64,000 nt of DNA. Source: Pseudomonas sp. Os17 (GTDB taxonomy: Bacteria; Pseudomonadota; Gammaproteobacteria; Pseudomonadales; Pseudomonadaceae). Shown here piece after piece: positions 50,568 through 59,846 of the stretch. Within the stretch, counting starts at the first letter, position 1; every line of letters begins with the position of its first letter. The stretch lies in contig NZ_AP014627.1 of assembly GCF_001547895.1 (NCBI RefSeq), positions 1,987,501-2,051,500 of the forward strand, given 5' to 3'. Under the pieces are notes generated by a model. The model worked only from the letters and a program-made list of their open reading frames with translations, did no database searches and was not told where the DNA came from. A program made the translations under genes and the position numbers.

Positions 50568-53162
50568 ATGAACACTGAATTTCGCAAGACGCTGCCCGGC
50601 AGCCAGCTGGACTATTTCGACGCCCGTGCGGCGGTCGATGCGCTGCAGCCCGGGGCCTACGACAGCCTGCCCTACACCTCCCGCGTACTGGCGGAAAACC
50701 TGGTGCGTCGCTGTGATCCGGCGACCCTCAACGCCTCCCTCGGGCAACTGATCGAACGCCGCGACGACCTGGACTTCCCGTGGTTCCCGGCCCGCGTGGT
50801 GTGCCACGACATCCTCGGCCAGACCGCGCTGGTGGACCTGGCCGGCCTGCGCGACGCCATCGCCGACCAGGGCGGTGACCCGGCCCTGGTCAACCCGGTG
50901 GTGCCGACCCAGCTGATCGTCGACCACTCCCTGGCCGTGGAATGCGGCGGTTTCGACCCGGACGCCTTCGACAAGAACCGCGCCATAGAAGACCGGCGCA
51001 ACGAAGACCGTTTCCACTTCATCAACTGGACCAAGAAGGCCTTCAAGAACGTCGACGTGATCCCGCCGGGCAACGGCATCATGCACCAGATCAACCTGGA
51101 GAAAATGTCCCCGGTGATCCAGGTGCGCGACGGGGTGGCCTTCCCTGATACCTGCGTCGGCACCGACAGCCACACCCCTCACGTGGATGCCCTGGGCGTG
51201 ATCGCCATCGGCGTCGGCGGCCTGGAAGCCGAGAACGTCATGCTCGGTCGCGCTTCGTGGATGCGCCTGCCGGAAATCATCGGCGTCGAGCTCACCGGCA
51301 AGCTGCAACCGGGGATCACCGCCACCGACATGGTGCTGGCGCTGACCGAGTTCCTGCGCAAGCAGAAAGTGGTCGGGGCCTGGCTGGAGTTCTTCGGCGC
51401 AGGCGCCGCGGCCCTGACCCTGGGCGACCGCGCCACCATCTCCAACATGGCCCCGGAATACGGCGCCACCGCGGCGATGTTCTACATCGACCAGCAGACC
51501 ATCGACTACCTCAAGCTCACCGGTCGTGAAGACGAACAAGTGCGCCTGGTAGAGAGCTACGCCAAGCACACCGGCCTGTGGGCCGACAGCCTGAAGAGCG
51601 CGCGTTACGAGCGCGGCCTGCAGTTCGACCTGTCGTCGGTGGTGCGCAACATGGCCGGGCCGAGCAACCCCCACGCCCGGGTCGCCACCCGCGACCTGGC
51701 GGCCAAGGGCATTGCCGGGCAGTGGTCCGAAGTACCGGGGCAGATGCCCGACGGCGCGGTGATCATCGCCGCCATCACCAGCTGCACCAACACCAGCAAC
51801 CCACGCAACGTGATCGCCGCCGGCCTGCTGGCGCGCAACGCCAACAAGCTGGGGTTGACCCGCAAGCCGTGGGTCAAGTCGTCCCTGGCCCCGGGTTCGA
51901 AAACCGTGGCCATGTACCTGGAAGAAGCCGGCCTGGGCCATGAGCTGGAGCAGCTTGGCTTTGGCGTGGTGGCCTTTGCCTGCACCACCTGCAACGGCAT
52001 GTCCGGCGCCCTGGACCCGGTGATCCAGAAAGAGATCATCGATCGCGACCTGTACGCCACCGCCGTGCTGTCGGGCAACCGCAACTTCGACGGGCGCATC
52101 CACCCTTATGCCAAGCAGGCGTTCCTGGCTTCGCCGCCGCTGGTGGTGGCCTACGCGATTGCCGGCACCATCCGCTTCGATATCGAGAAGGACGTGCTGG
52201 GCCTGGATGCCGACGGCCGGGAAATCCGCCTCAAGGACATCTGGCCGAGCGACGAAGAGATCGACGCCGTGGTCAAGTCAGCGGTCAAGCCGGAGCAGTT
52301 CCGCAAGGTCTACATCCCGATGTTCGCCATCCACGAAGACACCGGCCCGAAAGTCGAGCCGCTGTACGACTGGCGCCCGCAGAGCACCTACATCCGCCGT
52401 CCGCCTTACTGGGAAGGGGCGCTGGCCGGGGAGCGCAGCCTCAAGGGCATGCGCCCGCTGGCAGTGCTGCCGGACAACATCACCACCGACCACCTGTCGC
52501 CGTCCAACGCCATCATGCTCGACAGTGCGGCGGGCGAGTACCTGGCGAAAATGGGCCTGCCGGAAGAGGACTTCAACTCCTACGCGACCCACCGTGGCGA
52601 CCACTTGACCGCCCAGCGTGCGACCTTCGCCAACCCGAAACTGTTCAATGAAATGGTCCAGGAAAACGGCAAGGTCAAGCAGGGCTCCCTGGCGCGGATC
52701 GAGCCGGAAGGCAAAGTGACGCGGATGTGGGAAGCCATCGAAACCTACATGCAGCGCAAGCAGCCGCTGATCATCATTGCCGGCGCCGACTACGGCCAGG
52801 GTTCGTCCCGCGACTGGGCGGCCAAGGGCGTGCGCCTGGCGGGCGTGGAAGCCATCGTCGCCGAAGGCTTCGAGCGCATCCACCGCACCAACCTGGTGGG
52901 CATGGGCGTGCTGCCGCTGGAGTTCCTCGCGGGCACCGACCGCAAGACCCTGGGCATCGACGGCACTGAAACCTACGACGTGATCGGCGAACGCACGCCA
53001 CGGGCGCAGTTGACCCTGGTGATCAACCGCCGCAACGGCGAGCGGTTGGAGGTGCCGGTCACCTGCCGCCTCGACACCGCCGAAGAAGTGTCGATCTACG
53101 AGGCGGGTGGGGTGCTGCAACGCTTCGCCCAGGACTTCCTGGAATCGGCCGTAGCCAGCTAA
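50568..53162 (+). CDS. acnD: Fe/S-dependent 2-methylisocitrate dehydratase AcnD
   Basis: An 864-aa aconitase-family enzyme that, with PrpF, forms the alternative route to 2-methyl-cis-aconitate. The 4Fe-4S cysteines are in TSCTNTSNP and CTTCNGMSG. The DTCVGTDSHTPHVDALGV substrate region and the C-terminal swivelling domain (GADYGQGSSRDWAAKG) are intact. Length fits AcnD rather than AcnA or AcnB. ATG 50568 has a weak site. Separated from prpF by 61 bp. Confidence 0.95.
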   Translation: MNTEFRKTLPGSQLDYFDARAAVDALQPGAYDSLPYTSRVLAENLVRRCDPATLNASLGQLIERRDDLDFPWFPARVVCHDILGQTALVDLAGLRDAIADQGGDPALVNPVVPTQLIVDHSLAVECGGFDPDAFDKNRAIEDRRNEDRFHFINWTKKAFKNVDVIPPGNGIMHQINLEKMSPVIQVRDGVAFPDTCVGTDSHTPHVDALGVIAIGVGGLEAENVMLGRASWMRLPEIIGVELTGKLQPGITATDMVLALTEFLRKQKVVGAWLEFFGAGAAALTLGDRATISNMAPEYGATAAMFYIDQQTIDYLKLTGREDEQVRLVESYAKHTGLWADSLKSARYERGLQFDLSSVVRNMAGPSNPHARVATRDLAAKGIAGQWSEVPGQMPDGAVIIAAITSCTNTSNPRNVIAAGLLARNANKLGLTRKPWVKSSLAPGSKTVAMYLEEAGLGHELEQLGFGVVAFACTTCNGMSGALDPVIQKEIIDRDLYATAVLSGNRNFDGRIHPYAKQAFLASPPLVVAYAIAGTIRFDIEKDVLGLDADGREIRLKDIWPSDEEIDAVVKSAVKPEQFRKVYIPMFAIHEDTGPKVEPLYDWRPQSTYIRRPPYWEGALAGERSLKGMRPLAVLPDNITTDHLSPSNAIMLDSAAGEYLAKMGLPEEDFNSYATHRGDHLTAQRATFANPKLFNEMVQENGKVKQGSLARIEPEGKVTRMWEAIETYMQRKQPLIIIAGADYGQGSSRDWAAKGVRLAGVEAIVAEGFERIHRTNLVGMGVLPLEFLAGTDRKTLGIDGTETYDVIGERTPRAQLTLVINRRNGERLEVPVTCRLDTAEEVSIYEAGGVLQRFAQDFLESAVAS

Positions 53163-53223
53163 GCAACGTACCGGGGGCGGGCCGCAAGGCACCGCCCCCG
53201 GTCATTATCGGGACCTGAAATTC

Positions 53224-54414
53224 ATGGCATTTGTAGCGCAGATCAAGATTCCCGCCACCTACATGCGTGGCGGCACCAGCAAGGGCGTGTTCTTCAACCT
53301 CAAGGACCTGCCCGAGGCGGCCCAGCTGCCGGGCGCGGCCCGCGATGCCCTGCTGTTGCGGGTGATCGGCAGCCCCGATCCCTATGACAAGCAGATCGAC
53401 GGCATGGGCGGCGCCACCTCCAGCACCAGCAAGACGGTGATCCTGTCCAAGAGCATCAAGGCCGATCACGACGTCGACTACCTGTTCGGCCAAGTGGCCA
53501 TCGACAAGGCCTTCGTCGACTGGAGCGGCAACTGCGGCAACCTCTCGGCGGCGGTCGGTTCGTTCGCCATCAGCAGCGGCCTGGTGGACCCGGCGCGCAT
53601 TCCGCAGAACGGCGTGGCGGTGGTGCGTATCTGGCAGGCCAATATCGGCAAGAGCATCATCGCCCACGTGCCGATCACCAATGGCGAGGTTCAGGAAACC
53701 GGTGATTTCGAGCTGGATGGGGTGACCTTTCCGGCGGCCGAAGTGCAACTGGAGTTTCTCGATCCGGCGGCCGAGGAGGAGGGCGCCGGCGGTTCGATGT
53801 TCCCCACCGGCAACCTGGTGGACGATCTGGAAGTGCCCGGTGTCGGCACCTTCAAGGCGACCCTGATCAATGCCGGGATTCCAACGATCTTCGTCAACGC
53901 GGCGGACATCGGTTATCGCGGCACCGAACTGCAGGGCGACATCAATGGCGACCCCAAGGCCCTGGCGATGTTCGAGACCATCCGCGCCCACGGTGCCCTG
54001 CGCATGGGCCTGATTCAGCACCTGGACCAAGCCGCTCAGCGCCAGCACACGCCGAAGGTGGCCTTTGTCGCGCCGCCGGCGGATTACCAGGCCTCCAGCG
54101 GCAAGGCGATCAAGGCCGGGGACGTCGACCTGCTGGTGCGCGCCCTGTCCATGGGCAAGCTGCACCACGCGATGATGGGCACCGCCGCGGTCGCCATCGG
54201 CACCGCGGCGGCAATTCCGGGGACCCTGGTCAACCTGGCGGCCGGTGGTGGTGCGCGCAGCGCGGTGCGTTTTGGCCACCCTTCGGGCACCTTGCGCGTT
54301 GGCGCCGAAGCCACCCGGAACGGCGATGACTGGACCGTGGTCAAGGCCATCATGAGCCGCAGCGCGCGGGTGCTGATGGAAGGCTGGGTGCGAGTGCCTG
54401 GCGACAGTTTCTAA
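53224..54414 (+). CDS. prpF: 2-methylaconitate cis-trans isomerase PrpF
   Basis: A 396-aa protein of the diaminopimelate-epimerase-like fold that isomerises the product of AcnD for PrpD/aconitase. The family marks IPATYMRGGTSKGVFF at 9-24, and SGNCGNLSAAVGSFAIS near 101-117, are present. Found only in organisms using AcnD, as here. ATG 53224 overlaps the end of a non-coding leader of 61 bp. A REP doublet separates it from prpD. Confidence 0.95.
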   Translation: MAFVAQIKIPATYMRGGTSKGVFFNLKDLPEAAQLPGAARDALLLRVIGSPDPYDKQIDGMGGATSSTSKTVILSKSIKADHDVDYLFGQVAIDKAFVDWSGNCGNLSAAVGSFAISSGLVDPARIPQNGVAVVRIWQANIGKSIIAHVPITNGEVQETGDFELDGVTFPAAEVQLEFLDPAAEEEGAGGSMFPTGNLVDDLEVPGVGTFKATLINAGIPTIFVNAADIGYRGTELQGDINGDPKALAMFETIRAHGALRMGLIQHLDQAAQRQHTPKVAFVAPPADYQASSGKAIKAGDVDLLVRALSMGKLHHAMMGTAAVAIGTAAAIPGTLVNLAAGGGARSAVRFGHPSGTLRVGAEATRNGDDWTVVKAIMSRSARVLMEGWVRVPGDSF

Positions 54415-54445
54415 GCAGAGTAGTGTCGGTGGTGGTGGGACTTAA

Positions 54446-54578
54446 GGTGGCGCGGGAGCTTGCTCCCGCTCGGCCGCGTAGCGGTCGTAAGCCCTGAGTT
54501 CGCGATTGACCTGTTGCAACGCATGGACCGCCTTTGGGGCGGTTGTGCCACCCAGCGGGAGCAAGCTCCCTCGCCACC
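54446..54578. repeat. REP doublet between prpF and prpD
   Basis: Left arm 54446-54470 and right arm 54554-54578 match over 25 bases with one mismatch (GGGAGCTTGCTCCCGCT core). It is the third REP doublet inside this operon. Confidence 0.92.
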
Positions 54579-54697
54579 ACCGCCAAGCGTGACGTTGTTA
54601 TTGAATCGCTGAGCAGGCGCAGACCTGCGATGCCGTTATTGACCTGTACCCGAGGAATCACCGCTACCCACAACCTTGCAACAGGAGTGAAGCCCTC

Positions 54698-56182
54698 ATG
54701 AGCGCCAACGTAGACCTGAACAACCGTCCCGAGTACGACCAGGTCCTGCAGGACATCGCCGACTATGTCCTGACCTATTCCATCGACTCCCAAGAAGCCC
54801 TCGACACCGCTCGCAACTGCCTGATGGACACCCTGGGCTGCGGCCTGCTGGCCTTGCGTTTTCCCGAATGCACCAAGCACCTGGGGCCATTCGTCGAAGG
54901 CACCGTGGTGCCCTTTGGTGCGCGGGTGCCCGGCACCAGCTACCGCCTCGACCCGGTAAAGGCGGCCTGGGACATCGGCTGCATCGTGCGCTGGCTGGAC
55001 TACAACGACACCTGGCTGGCGGCCGAGTGGGGGCATCCTTCGGACAACCTCGGCGGGATTCTGGCGGTGGCCGATCACCTGTCGCAAAAGCGCGTGGCCA
55101 ATGGCGAGGCGCCGCTGACCATGAGCGATGTGCTCAAGGCGATGATCATGGCTCATGAGATTCAGGGCGTGATGGCCCTGGAAAACTCCTTCAACCGCGT
55201 CGGGCTCGATCATGTGCTGCTGGTGAAAGTCGCCTCCACCGCCGTCTGCGCCCAACTGATGGGGGCCGATCGCGAGCAACTGCTGGCGGCGCTGTCCCAG
55301 GCCTTCGTCGATGGCCAGGCGCTGCGCACCTACCGTCATGCGCCGAATGCCGGTTCACGCAAATCCTGGGCGGCGGGGGATGCAACCAGTCGCGGGGTGC
55401 GCCTGGCGGATATCGCCCTGCGCGGCGAGATGGGCATTCCCGGGGTGCTCAGCGCGCCGCAGTGGGGCTTCTATGACGTGCTGTTCAGCCATACCAACAA
55501 GGACCTGGCGCTCAAGCCCGAGGGCCAGCGGCAGTTCAAGCTGGCGCAGGAATACGCCAGCTACGTGATGGAAAACGTGCTGTTCAAGATCAGCTTCCCG
55601 GCGGAGTTTCATGCGCAGACCGCGTGTGAGGCGGCGGTGATCCTGCATCCGAAAGTGCGCAATCGCCTGCACGAAATCGACCGCATCGTCATCACCACCC
55701 ATGAGTCGGCGATCCGCATCATTTCCAAGGTCGGGCCGCTGGCCAATGCCGCCGATCGCGATCACTGCCTGCAATACATGACCGCCGTGCCCCTGGCCTT
55801 CGGCACCCTGGTGGCCGAGCACTATGAGGACGACTTTCACGCCGCGCACCCGATCATCGACCAGTTGCGCGAGAAGATGCAGATCGTCGAGGACCCGCGT
55901 TACACCCGGGAATACCTGGAAGCCGACAAGCGCTCGATCGCCAACGCGATCCAGGTGTTCTTCAAGGACGGCTCCAGCACTGAACAGGTGGCGGTGGAAT
56001 ACCCCATCGGCCACCGGCGCCGCCGCGCCGAAGGCATCCCGCTGCTGGAAGACAAGTTCAAGGCCAACCTGGCCACGCGCTTCACCGCCCAGCGCGCGAC
56101 GCAGATTTTCCAGCTGTGCAAGGACCCGGCACGGCTGCAGGCGACGCCGGTGCACCGGTTCGTCGACCTGCTGGTGATCTGA
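54698..56182 (+). CDS. prpD: 2-methylcitrate dehydratase PrpD
   Basis: A 494-aa MmgE/PrpD-family dehydratase. Typical regions: [14 protein letters not shown] near 43-56, [19 protein letters not shown] near 97-115, and [28 protein letters not shown] near 213-240. Acts on 2-methylcitrate to 2-methyl-cis-aconitate, partly redundant with AcnD/PrpF. Start ATG 54698 follows CAGGAGTG. Last gene of the operon; a REP doublet follows and overlaps the end of the convergent EamA gene. Confidence 0.95.
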   Translation: MSANVDLNNRPEYDQVLQDIADYVLTYSIDSQEALDTARNCLMDTLGCGLLALRFPECTKHLGPFVEGTVVPFGARVPGTSYRLDPVKAAWDIGCIVRWLDYNDTWLAAEWGHPSDNLGGILAVADHLSQKRVANGEAPLTMSDVLKAMIMAHEIQGVMALENSFNRVGLDHVLLVKVASTAVCAQLMGADREQLLAALSQAFVDGQALRTYRHAPNAGSRKSWAAGDATSRGVRLADIALRGEMGIPGVLSAPQWGFYDVLFSHTNKDLALKPEGQRQFKLAQEYASYVMENVLFKISFPAEFHAQTACEAAVILHPKVRNRLHEIDRIVITTHESAIRIISKVGPLANAADRDHCLQYMTAVPLAFGTLVAEHYEDDFHAAHPIIDQLREKMQIVEDPRYTREYLEADKRSIANAIQVFFKDGSSTEQVAVEYPIGHRRRRAEGIPLLEDKFKANLATRFTAQRATQIFQLCKDPARLQATPVHRFVDLLVI

Positions 56183-56198
56183 GGCCGTTCCCTCTCTT

Positions 56199-56296
56199 GT
56201 AGGAGCGAGCCTGCTCGCGAAGCACGTCAAGGATGACGCGGACTTGCCGGGCGAACGGGGTGCCCTCAGAAGCATCGCGAGCAAGCACGCTCTTAC
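56199..56296. repeat. REP doublet after prpD, overlapping the EamA stop
   Basis: Arms TGTAGGAGCGAGCCTGCTCG... (56199 on) and ...CGCGAGCAAGCACGCTCTTAC (to 56296) are inverted copies with a few mismatches. The right arm's last bases form the stop codon (TTA on plus, 56293-56295) of the minus-strand EamA gene. Confidence 0.85.
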
Positions 56297-57294
56297 GGAT
56301 TTTCCTGGGGTTGGGCGGCTGTTTTGGACAGCCATTTATCCAGCGGCAATTTGGTGATGGCGAAGCCGCCGAGCAGGGTCGAGGCATACAGCAGCAGATC
56401 GCTGGACAGGCTCAGGCCTTCGTACCAGGCGCCGATGATCACTGCGAACACCGGGAAGATGATGAAGACGAAGGACAGGATCACCGGATTCAGGCGTTTG
56501 AGCAGGAAGAAGTACACGATAAACCCGCCCACCGAGGCGACCAGTCCCAGGTACAGCAGGGCGCCCCAGGAGCGGGGGCTGATGGCCGAGTAATCCGGAT
56601 TTTCCATCCACAGGCCGGCCAGGCACAGCAGCAGGCCGGCGATGCCGATGGGCAGGGCGTTGTAGGTGATGACGCTGATGGCGCTCCCGTGTTTCTTGGT
56701 GACGACGTAGCACAAGGCATGCAGCAGCGCCGCGCCGAGAATCGCCAGCACTCCCGAGAGTTCGTTGTGATCGTTGAGCAGGCCCTGGCCGCGGATGATC
56801 TGGAACAGGCTGGCAAAGCCGACGGCGATGCCGAGTACCTGCGCCAGGTGGATTTTTTCCCGCAGCAGCAGGGCGGAAAAGATCAGGATGAACACCGGCA
56901 TGCAGCTGAACAGCAGGGCGGTCAGTCCCGAGGACACGTGCACCTCGCCGTAGTTGAGCAAGGTATAGGGCAGGCTGAAATAGCACAGGGTGACGAACAG
57001 CAGGAAACCGCGGCTGCCCTTGGGGAACATCAGCGGCTCGCGGCGCAGCCAGGCAAAGCAGGCAAACAGCGGAAAGGCGATCAAGAAGCGCAGCCCGGCC
57101 GCGGTCAGGGGCGGCGTGCTGGCCACGGCCACCTTGATCCCCAGCCAGGTGGTGCCCCAGCTCAGGCAGACAATCAGGAACAGGGTGCAGGTCACCAGGG
57201 TGGCGAGCCAGTGGCGCGCAGGCACTTGAGCGGTCGGTGCTGCCGTGGTGGTTGTGGTCACGCTGACACTCCTTTCGTGATCGGTAATTGACAC
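56293..57294 (-). CDS. EamA/DMT-family transporter
   Basis: A 333-aa inner-membrane protein with two EamA repeats, about 10 helices, starting after a 27-residue hydrophilic N-terminus. Typical parts: CLSWGTTWLGIKVAVASTPPLTAAGLRFLIAFP, the first repeat's SGLTALLFSCMPVFILIFSALLLREKI, and the second repeat's FLLKRLNPVILSFVFIIFPVFAVIIGAWYEG. Probably exports amino acids or metabolites. Divergent from a MocR regulator, with operator-like dyads overlapping both starts. Its C-terminal codons and stop overlap a REP. Confidence 0.9.
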   Translation of the reverse strand: MSITDHERSVSVTTTTTAAPTAQVPARHWLATLVTCTLFLIVCLSWGTTWLGIKVAVASTPPLTAAGLRFLIAFPLFACFAWLRREPLMFPKGSRGFLLFVTLCYFSLPYTLLNYGEVHVSSGLTALLFSCMPVFILIFSALLLREKIHLAQVLGIAVGFASLFQIIRGQGLLNDHNELSGVLAILGAALLHALCYVVTKKHGSAISVITYNALPIGIAGLLLCLAGLWMENPDYSAISPRSWGALLYLGLVASVGGFIVYFFLLKRLNPVILSFVFIIFPVFAVIIGAWYEGLSLSSDLLLYASTLLGGFAITKLPLDKWLSKTAAQPQENP

Positions 57295-57389
57295 CTATAT
57301 TGAGCGGGTCATTTCCGGTGATTGAACCTGTAAAGCACGTTATTGGGGTAAATGATGGCTGTCAAAGTAAGTATTGACATGGTGTCAAT
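57287..57389. promoter_or_regulatory. Candidate MocR operators overlapping both divergent starts
   Basis: ATTGACACC at 57287-57295 overlaps the EamA start. Its inverse GGTGTCAAT is at 57381-57389 inside the regulator gene, where ATTGACA (57373-57379) also makes a perfect 7-bp inverted pair with it. The same 9-mer at both ends fits binding by the encoded MocR protein. Confidence 0.55.
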
Positions 57390-58779
57390 GTTGCGTTCCG
57401 CCTTGCACGAAGGGGCGGGGCCCAAGTACAAGCGCCTGGCCGACGCACTGGATCAGGGCATTGACCAGGGGCTGCTGGCCCCTGGCAGCAAGCTGTTTCC
57501 CCATCGGCAGCTGGCCGATCAACTGGGGGTGACCATTGGCACCATCAGTCGCGCCTATGCCGAGCTGGAGCGCATGGGGCAGGTGGTGGCGCGGGTCGGT
57601 GATGGCACCTACGTGCGTCAGGACGGCTTGCAGCGTTCGCGCGACGCCGGGTTTCGTCACGTCGGGGACGAGTCGCCCGCGCTGTTCGACATGAGCCGCA
57701 ATACGCATATTCCCGGGGCGGAGAGCCGTTTGCTCGCTCAGGGCCTGCGGGCGCTGGCGGACGATCCCCAAGGGCTGCTGGAGGTGGCTCGCTACAGCCC
57801 GGAGGCCGGGCTGGCGCGCTATCGCGAGGCCGGCGCGAGCTGGCTGACCCAGGAAGGGTTACAGGTCGATGCCTCGCAGGTGATTTGCGTCAACGGCGCC
57901 CAGCACGGCTTGCATATCGCCCTGCTGGCGCTGCTCAAGGCCGGGGATACCCTGGCCACCGAGCACCTGACCTATCCGGGCCTGATCAGTACCGCACGGA
58001 TGCAGGGGATCAAGTTGCTGGGCCTGCCCATGGATGAGCAGGGGCTGCTGCCCGAGGCGCTGGAAGAGGCATGCCGGCATCATCGGCTGGCGGCCCTGTA
58101 TTGCACGCCGACCTTGCAGAACCCCAGCACCGCGGTGCAGTCCGCGGCGCGCCGGGAGGCGATCGCCGACGTCTGTCGGCGGCACAACCTGTTGATTCTG
58201 GAGGACGAAACCCACGCGGTGCTGATGGCCCGGCGGCCGGCGCCGCTGGCGCATTTTGCCCCTGAGCGCACGGTGCTGATCAGCAGCTTGAGCAAGGCAG
58301 TGGCCGCGGGGTTGCGGGTCGGTTTCCTGTGCGGGCCGGCGCCGCTGGTGGGACGATTGGCCGCCGCGCTGCGGGCGACCTGCTGGATGGCCACGCCACT
58401 CGCCCTGGAGCTGGCTGCCGGTTGGATCGACAACGGTATTGCCGAACGCCTGCGTCAGCAGCAAATGCTCGAGATCACCCGGCGCAAGGGGTTGGTGGCG
58501 GGGCTGCTACAGGGGTTGCAATGGCGCAGTCCAGAGGCCTGCCCGCATTTCTGGATCCGCGTTCCCGAGCCCTGGCGGGCCTCGGAGATCGAGGCGCACC
58601 TGAAGCAGCAGCACTATCTGGTGGCCACTGCCGAGACATTTGCCGTGGGTCAGGCGGCGGTGCCGCAGTTCATTCGTGCCAGTGTCTGCAACACCACGGC
58701 CGATGATCGGAAACTGACCGAGGGCTTTGCTGCCCTGGCGACGGCGTTACGCCAGGAGCGCGGATTGCCGGGGTGGTGA
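57352..58779 (+). CDS. MocR-type regulator (GntR winged helix plus aminotransferase fold)
   Basis: A 475-aa fusion: winged helix about 22-95 (KYKRLADALDQGIDQGLLAPGSKLFPHRQLADQLGVTIGTISRAYAELERMGQV), then a PLP aminotransferase-like domain with Lys315 in SSLSKAVAAGLRVGF and the Asp-containing LILEDETHAVL. Probably senses an amino acid or PLP and controls the divergent EamA exporter. Two ATG codons (57352, 57355) are possible. The N-terminal ~20 residues precede the usual winged helix; part of this segment coincides with an operator-like dyad in the DNA. Confidence 0.9.
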   Translation: MMAVKVSIDMVSMLRSALHEGAGPKYKRLADALDQGIDQGLLAPGSKLFPHRQLADQLGVTIGTISRAYAELERMGQVVARVGDGTYVRQDGLQRSRDAGFRHVGDESPALFDMSRNTHIPGAESRLLAQGLRALADDPQGLLEVARYSPEAGLARYREAGASWLTQEGLQVDASQVICVNGAQHGLHIALLALLKAGDTLATEHLTYPGLISTARMQGIKLLGLPMDEQGLLPEALEEACRHHRLAALYCTPTLQNPSTAVQSAARREAIADVCRRHNLLILEDETHAVLMARRPAPLAHFAPERTVLISSLSKAVAAGLRVGFLCGPAPLVGRLAAALRATCWMATPLALELAAGWIDNGIAERLRQQQMLEITRRKGLVAGLLQGLQWRSPEACPHFWIRVPEPWRASEIEAHLKQQHYLVATAETFAVGQAAVPQFIRASVCNTTADDRKLTEGFAALATALRQERGLPGW

Positions 58780-58853
58780 CGGGGTGATGGGGGCAAGCCT
58801 TGTGGCAGGGACGATTCCTTGCCACATCGGGCGGGCTGAAGCCGTGGCGCGGC

Positions 58854-59672
58854 CTACTTGAAGCGGCGCTCCACGCCTTTTTCCACGAGGATCTTGGCCG
58901 AGATCTCTTCCACCGAGAAATGCGTGGAGTTGATATGGGGAATGTTTTCGCGGCGGAACAGGTTCTCCACTTCGCGCACTTCGAACTCGCACTGGGCGTA
59001 GCTGGAGTAGCGGCTGTTGGGCTTGCGCTCGTTGCGGATCGCGGTGAGGCGGTCGGGGTCGATGGTCAGGCCGAACAGCTTGTGCTTGTGGGCGCGCAGG
59101 GCATTGGGCAGTTGCAGGCGCTCCATGTCTTCTTCGGTCAGCGGGTAGTTGGCCGCGCGGATGCCGAATTGCATGGCCATGTACAGGCAGGTTGGGGTCT
59201 TGCCGCAGCGCGACACGCCCACCAGGATCAGGTCGGCCTTGTCGTAGTAGTGGGTGCGGGCGCCGTCGTCGTTGTCCAGGGCGAAGTTCACCGCCTCGAT
59301 CCGCTCCATGTAGTTGGAGTTGTGGCCAATGGAATGGGACTTGCCGACGGAGTAGGAGGAGTGCTCGCTGAGCTCCTGTTCCAGGGGCGCGAGGAAGGTC
59401 GAGAAGATGTCGATCATGAAACCATTGGAGGTCGCGAGAATCTCACGAATGTCCTGATTGACGATGGTGTCGAAAATGATCGGCCGATGGCCGTCTTTTT
59501 CGGCGGCCATATTGATTTGTTGTACCATGGCCCGCGCTTTTTCCATGCTGTCGATGTACGGCCGCGTGAATTTGCTGAAGGTAATGTTTTCGAACTGCGC
59601 CAACAGGCTCTGGCCGAGGGTTTCCGCTGTGATACCGGTACCGTCGGAAATAAAGAAAGCAGATCGTTTCAT
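58854..59672 (-). CDS. ppsR: PEP synthase regulatory protein (bifunctional kinase/pyrophosphorylase)
   Basis: A 272-aa DUF299 protein that switches PEP synthase off by ADP-dependent phosphorylation and on by phosphate-dependent removal. It begins [20 protein letters not shown]. The nucleotide-binding loop GVSRCGKTP lies near 152-160. The C-terminal [21 protein letters not shown] is also family-typical. Encoded divergently from ppsA, its target, with a 174-bp shared region. Confidence 0.95.
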   Translation of the reverse strand: MKRSAFFISDGTGITAETLGQSLLAQFENITFSKFTRPYIDSMEKARAMVQQINMAAEKDGHRPIIFDTIVNQDIREILATSNGFMIDIFSTFLAPLEQELSEHSSYSVGKSHSIGHNSNYMERIEAVNFALDNDDGARTHYYDKADLILVGVSRCGKTPTCLYMAMQFGIRAANYPLTEEDMERLQLPNALRAHKHKLFGLTIDPDRLTAIRNERKPNSRYSSYAQCEFEVREVENLFRRENIPHINSTHFSVEEISAKILVEKGVERRFK

Positions 59673-59846
59673 TTGCGGCTTGGGCCTTAAGCTAGTGACG
59701 ATTCTTGGATATGATAGGCGCGATTTGTCGGCCGGGAATGGCCCGCATTCTCACTTATTTTCCAGGTCCAGGCCATATAGCGGGCAAACGCTCCCCCGAG
59801 CAGCCGGCTTCTGAGCTTTTCCAACACAGTTAGTGGAGAGATCACC

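Noticed and set aside
50544..52103. A 519-codon minus-strand frame opposite acnD
   Set aside because: Antisense shadow; acnD has all aconitase motifs.
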